This document shows, piece after piece, positions 43,901 to 51,964 of a DNA stretch of 64,000 bases (position 1 is the stretch's first letter; each line of letters opens with the position of its first letter). Under the pieces are notes generated by a model, which was not told the DNA's origin, did not search any database, and worked only from the letters and a program-made list of their open reading frames with translations. The translations under genes and the position numbers were made by a program. Source of the DNA: Liolophura sinensis (lineage: Eukaryota > Mollusca > Polyplacophora > Chitonida > Chitonidae); assembly GCF_032854445.1 (NCBI RefSeq), contig NC_088299.1, forward strand, positions 3,447,001-3,511,000. Direction: 5' to 3'.

Positions 43901-46676
43901 AAATGAATTAATAATTGTTTTATTTTGACTGACAGGTTGCCCAACAAGAGGCTCAGCGTGCCCAGTTTGTTGTGGAGAGAGCCAAACAAGAACGACAACA
44001 AAAAATAGTCCAGGCAGAGGGTGAAGCTCAAGCTGCTAAAATGATATCCTTTGAAAATGATGAGACTTCTGCATCTGCATGATCACTGACCCGCCCCCCC
44101 CCCCCCTTTCCTGCCCCACCCCCCTGCCTTCAAAAAAAGCAAAACAAAACAAAATAAGAAAACAAACAGAAAAATCAAAAATTGTTCATGACTAAGTTGC
44201 TCATTTTGCCACATTCTACGAGCTGTATAGTCTTATAAAAGTTTTTGAGGTTTGTTTGAAAGTAAAGATGACATCCTTCTGGAAATGTGTTAGTTTAAGT
44301 ACCAAAAGTTACAGTTTGTTACATTTATTTGCCTATAAAAATGAAACAAATTGGGCAAAATTATCGTGTATACGCTAAATTTTCCTGCAGGCATTATACC
44401 AGGGGACGGAAAACTCTTTTTCTTTCCGATATCATTTCTGCCAAGTGATGATGACGTGAATCTGACGCTCAGAATCGGGTGAGACGTAACCAGAGTTAAG
44501 AAGTCGCCTGTAATCTTGGTTCCCTTGCAGAGCTGGCGAGCGGGACTGTAAGGCCGGGCGTAGAGTTGGGAGCATAGAGGTCAGAGGTCGTTTGACTGTA
44601 GTACTGTCACCTGACTGATCTGCCATGTGCTGATAGAATTTAAAGGGGATGTTGGTTTATTAATTTTTTTTTTTTGTGTTTTTGCTACTCTCACATTCAA
44701 CCGATTTCTGTGTTTGTGATTCTGTCTTTAGTAATCTGATGGCAGATTAAATTCTTTTAAAAAGGAGCATTCTTTTTGCTAGGAGTACTTTAAAAATCCC
44801 AATGCATTCATAAAGATTATGAATGTAGCTGACATGCAAAGTAATCTGGCAAGTTGTGTGTTTGAGGTGACTAGCCTACCTATTGGGTGGAAGATCACTT
44901 TACACAGTGGTCTCTCATTCCATCCCACTACTTTTCCAGACTTTTTCAAATGGCTCATTGTATAGAATTCAATCTTGGTACATGAATTCACCATAACAAG
45001 TTGCATATCAGGTTCGAGTTTTAGACTCCTACGTCAAGTGTGGACAAATTATGATGTTTTCGGACTTGAGCAGTTTTCCAGACTTGCATGTTTTTCCAAA
45101 CGGTTCATCTTATAGAATTGAAACCTGTTACATGGCTTCACAGCAAATCAAAGATCAAGTTTGTTCCCTACATACTGTGTAGTTCATCAGGCCAAACTTC
45201 AAAATCTGTTTGTTTTGAGTAACTCACCTATGTCTGTTTTTGAGCTTGTTTTGCCATTTTTTAAAAAATTTTTTTAATTCATTTTTTAAAATTGAAACCA
45301 GAATAACTTAAAGTTATTCTGTTAAAGTTAAAGTGTCTGACTGGATTTTCAACCCAAATTATTGCCATATATGATCTGTTGTGGGTTTTGACAGTTATTA
45401 GTCTGATGGCTCAAACCTATAGGGGACATGGCAAACTGCCTGCCCAAAATTCACAACCTGTTAGTTACTCAAAACAAACAGATTTTTAATTTTGGCCTGA
45501 TAAACTACATGTAGATCCCAGTGTAAGATCTGTCCAATATGCTGTGTTGACCTTGACCTTGGTGACATAGGGCAGGCCATCAGTCAGAATCCAGGTTACC
45601 TGAAGCTGAGAAAGATCAGAGCTGCGCAGAACATTGCCAGAACAGTGAGTTGTGTGAACACCAGCAGTGATTGCTCAGCCAGCTTTCAATGACCTTCAAT
45701 GACCACATATTTATCTAGAGCTAAAAATTCTGTTTGTTGCTGTGTTTAAATTTTTTTTTACCTTAGTGTTAAGACGTGTGATGAACATGGGCCCAGTAAC
45801 ATAAGTCCATTGATAAGTCCATTTGATTTTGCCTTGTCAGTATTATTGGCTTCAGATGTCGTCAGGCTTAAGTGGGATATTGTTGATCCTACAATACATG
45901 TAGTGGTACATATATGTGGTTTCCTCTAGGCAATGTCCAGACTCTGCCAGACTTCATTTTGTTTCCTCCATGCTGTGTTTAGTTTCTTCTATGCTATATT
46001 TAGTTTCCTCCATGCTATATTTAGATTCTGCCATGATATATTTAGTTCCCTCCATGTTGTATTTAGTTTCTATGAGGCTGTATATTTCCCTCAGGCTAAT
46101 CCTGACTGCTGTCGTTCAAGTGATATATTCTTAATTGTGACCACAAATAATCAGTTTCTTGCTGCTGTAATGCTGTTTGCTTTGAGCATGGTGCAAAACA
46201 CCAGTCAAGCAAGCAACAGCAAAGATCAGGTGAAATAAATAAATAAGTCATCAATATTGATCAGTTCAGCACTGTGATGCCTGAGGTAGAGAGTCCTCAT
46301 CATGAGCGGGAATCCTTGACTTGAAAACTGGCTGCCTTGTACGCCCTGTGCGGAAAATAAAAGGCGAAGTATTGGCCTTACAATCTCAGTATGCAATGAC
46401 TGAATACAGAGTCTGCCCCTAATTTACATGTACCTTCAATTTGCTCCAAGCTACAATGTAGTTTCAATTTGCATTTGTAGGATAAATAATTTGCATGCAT
46501 GCTCAGATTTTGGTAACTGAGATTTATCTTTGATGCTTGAAATTTCGTTTTCATATTTTTTACAGGTGGCAACCTCACAGAACCGTGTGTATTTGAATGC
46601 AGGGTCATTGATGTTAAACATCTTAGATGCAGAGTTTGACACATCAGCAGAAGCGCTATCAAAGAAGAGAAAGTAG
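37955..46676 (+). CDS. PHB2: Prohibitin-2
   Basis: Eight exons: 37955-38084, 39708-39789, 40788-40867, 41740-41864, 43415-43600, 43936-44043, 45567-45644, 46566-46676. The product is 299 residues, the same length as human PHB2, with consistent phases. An N-terminal hydrophobic anchor (about 20-40) is followed by the PHB/SPFH domain ([46 protein letters not shown]) and a coiled coil (from [12 protein letters not shown], about 200-250). The C-terminus is [19 protein letters not shown], then [15 protein letters not shown]. Prohibitin-2 forms ring complexes with prohibitin-1 in the mitochondrial inner membrane and is an inner-membrane mitophagy receptor. Introns 1-5 and 7 are GT-AG. Intron 6 is AT-AC with U12-type signals; without its removal translation stops after 13 extra codons. 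Introns carry LINE, SINE and MITE remnants. Candidate poly(A) signals are near 47283 and 47512. Confidence 0.97.
38750..39480 (+). mobile_element. Non-LTR retrotransposon 3' fragment
   Basis: A frame from about 38750 encodes the C-terminal region typical of CR1/L2-like reverse transcriptase proteins: [40 protein letters not shown], then an NYQTRS motif. The rest of the ORF is missing; an AT-rich 3' region follows and ends near AATAAACATTCAATTCA. PHB2 intron 1, same strand as PHB2. Confidence 0.75.
40172..40402. mobile_element. Possible diverged inverted-repeat element
   Basis: Left CAGGGCATAATCCAGCCCTT resembles the reverse complement of the right end (TGGGCCTAATCTGGCCTCAG), with moderate mismatch. 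It is non-coding and in PHB2 intron 2. It may be an old MITE, but similarity is low enough for chance. Confidence 0.3.
41519..41597 (+). pseudogene. Decayed partial copy of PHB2 exon 4 with its intron border
   Basis: GGTTGCCTCCCTTGCCTAGT then CGGATTTACAGATGGT copies the true exon 4 border (GGTTACCTCCCTTACTTTGT then CAGATTTACAGATGGT at 41719-41752). Similarity resumes at CTAGCCAGAT-ATGATGAT against CGGCCAGATCAAATGATG after a gap of about 13 bases. The acceptor AG is GG in this copy, so it should not be spliced as an exon. Confidence 0.7.
41896..42254 (+). repeat. SINE-B copy, full length, with TSD
   Basis: Complete tRNA-like head (CGGCCCGGATAGCACAGTTG, AGAGCGTCCGCTTCGG), B box, hairpin-like GAGGAAGTTGTAACTTCCTC, body and CACTCACTCAC tail. 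Flanked by the perfect 13-bp duplication CTAACTGTAAAAA at 41883-41895 and 42255-42267. PHB2 intron 4, 31 bp from exon 4. It looks young. Confidence 0.95.
42360..42648 (+). repeat. SINE-B copy, diverged and internally deleted
   Basis: It has a B-box region (CAATCCTGGGTTGGGTCACA) and a body like the copy 100 bp upstream (AAGGGGATAGTGCAAAGACT, GGTAAGGTGTCTCAGTAAAG), with tail ACTCACTCACTCA. The AAAGAGGAAGTTGTAACTTC block is missing. PHB2 intron 4. Confidence 0.85.
42972..43106. mobile_element. Small inverted-repeat element with perfect 13-bp ends
   Basis: AATTTTTGGGACA at the left and TGTCCCAAAAATT at the right are exact inverted repeats. The interior matches the element at 23119-23309 (ATGTAATTGTAGCAGGAATA, GAGTTTCTTTTTTCTCA). 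Non-coding; PHB2 intron 4. Confidence 0.75.
43183..43312 (+). repeat. SINE-A copy, 5'-truncated, with TSD
   Basis: Starts at GTAAGTGGGAAGGTCTGCCA and ends with CACCAATC plus a run of A. Flanked by the 15-bp repeat TCAATGCAGTAGTAC at 43168-43182 and 43313-43327. It ends 102 bp before PHB2 exon 5. Confidence 0.92.
43772..43912 (+). repeat. SINE-A copy, 5'-truncated, older
   Basis: From CCAACCTGCAGACGGTTGTG to ACACCAATGAAATAAAGAAA, with small changes such as ACGGTAAAAGTAAAACACC. It lies immediately before PHB2 exon 6 (43936). Confidence 0.85.
44044..44053 (+). promoter_or_regulatory. U12-type 5' splice site of PHB2 intron 6
   Basis: Exon 6 ends AAA ATG and the intron begins ATATCCTTTG, which equals the U12 consensus RTATCCTTT with A at position 1. 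The reading frame K-M continues correctly only if the intron starts here. Confidence 0.93.
44432..44626 (-). other. Uncharacterised coding-like frame antisense in the PHB2 U12 intron
   Basis: A 64-codon ATG frame opens [15 protein letters not shown] and contains [20 protein letters not shown]. Local base composition is more GC-rich than the surrounding intron. No family is recognised. It could be a nested small gene, one exon of a minus-strand gene, a retroposed fragment or chance. Confidence 0.3.
45171..45517. mobile_element. MITE-like element with about 50-bp inverted ends
   Basis: Left GTAGTTCATCAGGCCAAACT then TCAAAATCTGTTTGTTTTGA. The reverse complement of the right end reads GTAGTTTATCAGGCCAAAAT then TAAAAATCTGTTTGTTTTGA. 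Non-coding, AT-rich centre. It lies inside PHB2's U12 intron, and its right end is only about 50 bp from the 3' splice site. Confidence 0.8.
45550..45566 (+). promoter_or_regulatory. U12-type branch site and AC 3' splice site of PHB2 intron 6
   Basis: ACCTTGAC (45550-45557) fits the U12 branch consensus YCCTTRAC. The intron ends GGTGAC (45561-45566), an AC terminus, about 10 bases later. Exon 7 then reads ATA GGG CAG GCC (I-G-Q-A), which aligns with human L-G-E-A. The nearby AG at 45569-45570 would break the frame. Confidence 0.9.
45950..46083. repeat. 21-22-bp tandem repeat, about 6 diverged units
   Basis: Unit of the form TTTCCTCCATGCTATATTTAG. Units differ by substitutions. It is open in two frames only because of its simple composition. 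PHB2 intron 7. Confidence 0.85.
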
Positions 46677-47895
46677 TTCACACGTAGACAATTTGATCAA
46701 TGCATCTAATTTTGTTTTATCAGTCTGCGTTAGTTATCTCCCCTGAAAGAATTTCTCATTATTTTGCGCTAATTTCTAAATACATATAGATGTATTACCT
46801 ACATGTTGATATTGTCCCACTGATGTTTTCAGGATTAAGTGTAAAATACATTTGGAATGGCTTAAAAGTGGATAGACTGTTAAGCTTGTATGATGTTACT
46901 GGAAATGTCATCCAGGATATAGGTGAATTGCAGGATCAAACCTAGTAACCATGGTTTGAAAAGTGAAATAATCTTAAATCGTTGCACATCTGAGAATTTA
47001 TTGGTACACGGGAAATGCTTTGTTACCACATAGTTCATTTAAGGAGGAGGTCAGCTATGATTGCTGGTAAATCTGAGACTATTATACAGGTTGCACTAAA
47101 AATGTTGTCAGAATGTGAAGTTAAATTGATATTCAAATTGGTGATACAATTTCGGGACTTGCATGGGTTTCATTTGTGAAGACTGACTTCTGCCTGTGTT
47201 ATCTTACCACTGTAACTGCCAACAATCATAGTGCTGCTGTTGACAAATTTTCTTGTTTTGAGATATATTGAACTATATTAAAAATAAATAAGAGTAAATA
47301 ATAGGCAATGAGAGTGGGAATATTTCACTTTTGTTCATGGTCTGCTTTGAAATAAGCATTGTTATAACCAATTTTGAAAATCATAGAAGTCTCTCTTTGA
47401 ATTTTTATCAAGAGAACAAATATTTCTATAGTGCTTAAACATTTAGCGTTTTGTTCTGGTATGCCTTTAAGTGATATTGTCAACACCAGTATTGTAAGCG
47501 CATGTAAATGAATAAATGGGGATTTACTCTAATCTCCTTACGGCTAATCCTTTCTAGAAAATCGTTTCTGCGTAAAGTGCTGAGTTATTGATGTAGTGCT
47601 ACATCGTAGATAGTGTATACTGAGTGCATATATATGCACAATTCTGAGAGAAATGTTAACCGACCAAACTGAGACAGATGTAGGGTCATTTTTTCGTCTT
47701 TTTTTTTAAATGAATGAAACATTGTAATATAAAGAAAATGGCTTCCTTGAATATGTTAACCAAGAACAAAGTGTGTGTGTCTTTAGGGATTTTGTCATTC
47801 TTCGAACATACACAACTGTTCCTATTCTAATGGATGCTTATCTTGCGGATCATGTCATTGAATAAATCCATCTTGACTTATTTCGACTTCACTTG
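46677..47895 (+). other. PHB2 3' UTR and flank
   Basis: AT-rich, no coding signal. AATAAA words at about 47283 and 47512 are possible polyadenylation signals for PHB2. Confidence 0.5.
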
Positions 47896-47899
47896 TATA

Positions 47900-48242
47900 T
47901 TGTGCCGTCGCCGTCGTCCCCCGTTTTCCGCGGTAAAGTCGGAAGTCCCAAGATCAAACCCGGGTCGGGTCATACACGTACGAAAGATTTTAAAAATGGT
48001 ATTTGTTGCTGCCTCGCTAGGCGCTCAGCGCTGAGAGGCCAGAGCAAGGAAACATGACTGGTTGGCCCGGTGTGTTGACTGGGAGGGCTGTCCTGTCTGG
48101 TGCTTTCAGCATGATACTTCAGTGGCGGCAGCACTTTGGCGGCATGGACTCACAAGAAGACACATATGTACACACACCTTATGACTCCCCGTCGTAATAT
48201 GACTGAAACATTGCTGAGTAGGACGTAAAATGCAAAGCATTG
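47900..48242 (+). repeat. SINE-C copy
   Basis: Head with a GATCAAACCCGGGTCGGGTC B-box region, body blocks GATTTTAAAAATGGTATTTG, TGACTGGTTGGCCCGGTGTG and GCAGCACTTTGGCGGCATGG shared with 3690-3985, and a tail ATATGACTGAAACATTGCTG. Target duplications not resolved. Confidence 0.8.
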
Positions 48243-48529
48243 ATTCTTTCCTCCGTTTTCTATGGTTCCAACGTGGCGTCCCGGTTAGGTTTTCCATCTG
48301 GACATTTCTGAAACGTGTAGCAGATATAATGATGTGCGCACGTGTGTTTCTACACGGAACAATTGTTTCATGACTCAATGCATCTTTATATTTTGGAAAC
48401 AAGGGATTCACTCCTTTTGAACAAGGTAACCAGCCATCAGGGTTTGTTGATGAAATCGGACTGAGGCTTGGTGATGAAAATCGTGTCACGCAATCGTTAG
48501 GACAGGCGTAGTGTTGGTCCATTCTCATC

Positions 48530-49200
48530 TTTGAGATTCGATCCTTACGGTTTGAGGTTCGAGCGGTAATCCTGATATTCGACCGTTATTCCTTGCGATT
48601 TTAATCCCTAATCCCTAAGATTCCAACATTCTTTGCGACTGGAACATTAATAGTTGAAATTCGACAGATGCAGCATTGAGTGATTGAGTGATCTTACAGT
48701 GGTCTGTAGATCTCTTGCCTTCCTGCACCATGACCGAACGTTTAAGCGTGATTTATGATTGGAAAGTTTAGTTCACCGGATGATTCTGAAATAGTCTACA
48801 GGGTCGAATTATAAAGATAACGAATCAAGCACGTGATTGATCCCACTCCTTACATCGTATGCGTCGACCTCTACCTTTCGCTTTACATCAATGTCACGGT
48901 AAAATAGCAACTTTTGTACAGAAATTTTGAACAACGCCGAAGTCACTGGGGTCACTGTGATGAAGCAGGAAGTGATGTTAAAAAGTACAAACAATCCTCA
49001 ACCTATGTCTCTTTAATACTTTATACACAGACATTCTCTTTATCTAGAGTATGTATAGCACGATTTTAACCAAAAACTGAAAATAGTTTTACCACTGTAT
49101 GCTCTAATGGGATCAAAATATTGTGGAAAACAGCGTTTAACAGGAAGTACAGTAAGCAACTCTACTGATCATTCGTGCAGAACACCAGCCGGTCTGGCAA
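48530..49200. other. Intergenic stretch between PHB2 and the receptor gene
   Basis: No gene recognised. 48530-48670 has a degenerate periodicity of about 20 bp around a GATTCGACC-like word (GATTCGATCC, GGTTCGAGCG, TATTCGACCG, AATTCGACAG), perhaps an old minisatellite. Confidence 0.4.
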
Positions 49201-49225
49201 TAACATTTCCACGGATATACATAGC

Positions 49226-51964
49226 TCAGTAACCGTGAGCTGACACTTGTCGTGTGGAGTTGATCAAACATTCTGTGCAGTTAATGAGACAGAGTTCCGG
49301 CGAATCGTGTTCCTGAAACTGTATGAGGACGACGAAATAAGTGACGAAAGCTCCAGCAATCTGGTAAACAGAAACAGGAAATCAACCATGAATGGTTTGA
49401 ATTACCTACCAGTATACCTACGTACGTGATCAAGTTGTTCTTCACGAAGGCACTGTGATAACAAAGATCATATCCAATGTAAAGAGGCCATGCCTGTGCT
49501 CTGCTTACCGTCATAATTGTTGGTTTGTCAATCACGAACATGTCCAAGGCTGTCAGTCCGATAGACTCTCCTGTCAGCTTATTTATAAACACGGTCATCT
49601 GTAGAAAGAAAACCATTCTATAATCAAGTCGGCTTTTAAATGAATGTTTGGGTTTAATGTTGTACTTAATTTTCTGTCGGCTTCCTCTCCGGCCGTACGT
49701 GGGAAAGCATGGCAGTAACCTGCAGATGGTCGTGGCTTTCCTCCCACCATAATGCTGGCCGCCGTCGTATAAGTGAAATATTCTTGGAATATTCAAATAA
49801 ATAAATAAATAAATAAAATTTGTTCTTTCATATGACGAATCGTTAGGTGTGTGTACATATACTGTGTCTTAATTCTTCTGGCAGGGCGAGTATCATGCCG
49901 AATTCACTAGACATTCAACCCCACAGACACGGGGCCAACTAGTCCTCTTTCCTTGCTCTAACCTCTCAGTACTGAGCGCCCAGCGAGGCTTTATCATTAT
50001 CCTACCCGGGTTTGATTCCGGGTTTTCCGACTTCGAAAAGGACGCTGTAATCCTTAGGGCAGCGAAGAGGAAACTTTGGAGTAGTAAGTAGAAAGCGCTA
50101 TATCGAGATGCGCAGGTTCAATACTCGGCATTGGGTAGCGACTTTATTCATTCTCTCGCTCTCACTAGCTGTTTCTTCGGTCCTGGTTACAACAATGAAC
50201 CGTCAACGACACGATCCCCCTTGATCTGTGAGCAGGGATATGATTGTATCAGAAAACATGGACTGCTTTAATGTTTTTTTTATTTCATTATTGCTTTAAC
50301 TCCACATTTAACAATTTTCCACTTATGCGATGGTGGTGAGTGAATTTATGGGTGGGAGGAAACCGGGGTAAAACAACCGACTCTTATCAAGTTACTGTCG
50401 AACTGTCAATACCAATATGCACACCTTATTGGCGGAAATTATGCACACTTTATTCAACGAACGTTAGACTTCACGCAAACGGCCACACAATTACTGCCAC
50501 CAATACCCCGACAATCTGTCAGAGCGGATTTCCTGTCCAAGGATGTGATATAGTTCACCCCTATAAATCAAACTCTGCGAAGACAACATGAAGGAAACAA
50601 TAAAGATTTGTCTGACATACCTGGAGTGAAAATTCTGGTGAGACGTCCTTAAGCTTGATGTCGTGAATTGTCTTTAGAGGAGCGTGCGCCTTGATAATGG
50701 AAAAGGAGAGGGATTTAATTAATTTATTTTGATTTGATTAGCCCGTTATTGTCTGTTTGTTTTAATTTATCGCCTACTGTATATTACCACCGCATGATCT
50801 ACACATTGATATACGTTAAATGTAGGTATACAGAATACCTTGCAAATTAAGTACGAGAAAGCGGGATTCGCTAATAAAGCGGGCGGTGTATTGACTGTGA
50901 GGAAAAAGTAGAAAAAAATATAAAAAACGACTGTTAGTGCTCATCATGTGATTCAGGTAGCCACCACCATAAGCAATCAACACCAAATACAGCAAACTCA
51001 GTGCCAACCAGAAGAAATGTGCTGCTAACACTAAGGCATTGGATTTAACCCCTGGATGCCAAAACATACTGTAAAGCATGAGCATTCCGTCACAGAGCCG
51101 AATGAGAATACCAGCTGCACTGAAGGCGCTTAACACGTCATCAGCCCTCTCCACCAAGTGGCAAATATCTTGATGACGACGCCGAAACCACTCCAGATCT
51201 GCGATGTCGCCTTCTGGGGAGATTGCCTTTCGTAGGTCGCTATGGAAAATTTCAAACTCTTTGTAAACGACGCCCGACATGAATAGGAAAAGAGTTGGCG
51301 TCAATATCCAAGCTGCGGATCTGTAAATATGAAGAACGATGACGAGCAGCTTCATAAGAACGACACTTTGACTGTTAGGCAAAACGGGGGCGAGTGTAAA
51401 GTCTCCCATGTTTGTTTGGAAAAGGATATAAGCATTAAATGCCCAGTTCAAAACCATAATCATCCAGGATAACAGTAGGTACCCGGTAAAACTTCTTCTC
51501 ATGAAGCGGCCATACTCCAGTGGACACAGACCCGGGTCGTCGACAGAACTTCCGCGATTTGTCTTTACAAGTCGTGACCACTTGAGAAGAAACTCCACAA
51601 AGCGATTCTCGGAGACACACGCCTTATAAGTGACAGTGGCGTTGACACAAGAATGTACGTACCACAGATGTGTGATAATCTTGAAGAACGAAGCTACTCC
51701 AAAGTTCTCATCTTTATAGGCGAAGAAAAGCTGAAGAACACTGGCCCACAGGAGAATTAAGACGAATATGGAGTAAGTTCTTGTGACTGGCGACCACTTG
51801 TTCTTCGTACAGTTGAGAAACAAGAGTCCGTAGAGGTTCATGGATACCACAAGATGTTTGATCAGCTGGTACGGGGTGTCTTCCATACAGGCCTCGATTT
51901 TGACTGAGCACTTTTTATCGTTGTTTTCTTCTTGGTCGAGACATGGTTTCTGACGTGTATGCAT
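49226..51964 (-). CDS. Gustatory-receptor-like 7TM protein (minus-strand copy)
   Basis: Four exons by homology to the copy at 60391: 50945-51964, 50621-50689, 49509-49598, 49226-49360. If spliced, 437 residues. The product has seven hydrophobic segments: five in the first exon before the cytoplasmic-type loop, one at about residues 308-334, and a seventh in the last exon. The loop carries VVYKEFEIFHSDLRKAI and EWFRRRHQDICHLVERADDV. The last exon carries AGAFVTYFVVLIQF, which fits the gustatory-receptor signature TYhhhhhQF. GR-like proteins are ligand-gated channels or receptors in insects; ligand and role here are unknown. The three short 3' exons all join in phase 0. Odd point: the donor after exon 1 is AT-GAGC, where the sister gene has GT-AAGT. 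Without splicing, the frame reads on 43 codons to a stop at 50816-50818 and loses the C-terminal exons, including the TYhhhhhQF segment. Confidence 0.85.
49640..50062 (-). repeat. SINE-C copy interrupted by a SINE-A insertion
   Basis: Minus-strand SINE-C. Its tail (TGTTTGGGTTTAATGTTGTA, 49644-49675) is cut from the rest (CATATGACGAATCGTTAGGT onward to the B-box region TACCCGGGTTTGATTCCGGG) by a plus-strand, 5'-truncated SINE-A at about 49677-49818 that ends in AAATA repeats. It lies in intron 2 of the receptor gene. Confidence 0.75.

Noticed and set aside
48106-48528. 140-residue minus-strand frame
   Set aside because: Its C-terminal part is antisense SINE-C and the rest shows no family or coding signature.
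49403-49460. Alternative last exon for the minus-strand receptor containing LITYVGILV
   Set aside because: Frame and acceptor phase do not fit the phase-0 end of exon 3. The exon at 49226-49360 has a proper acceptor, the right phase and the full TYFVVLIQF signature.
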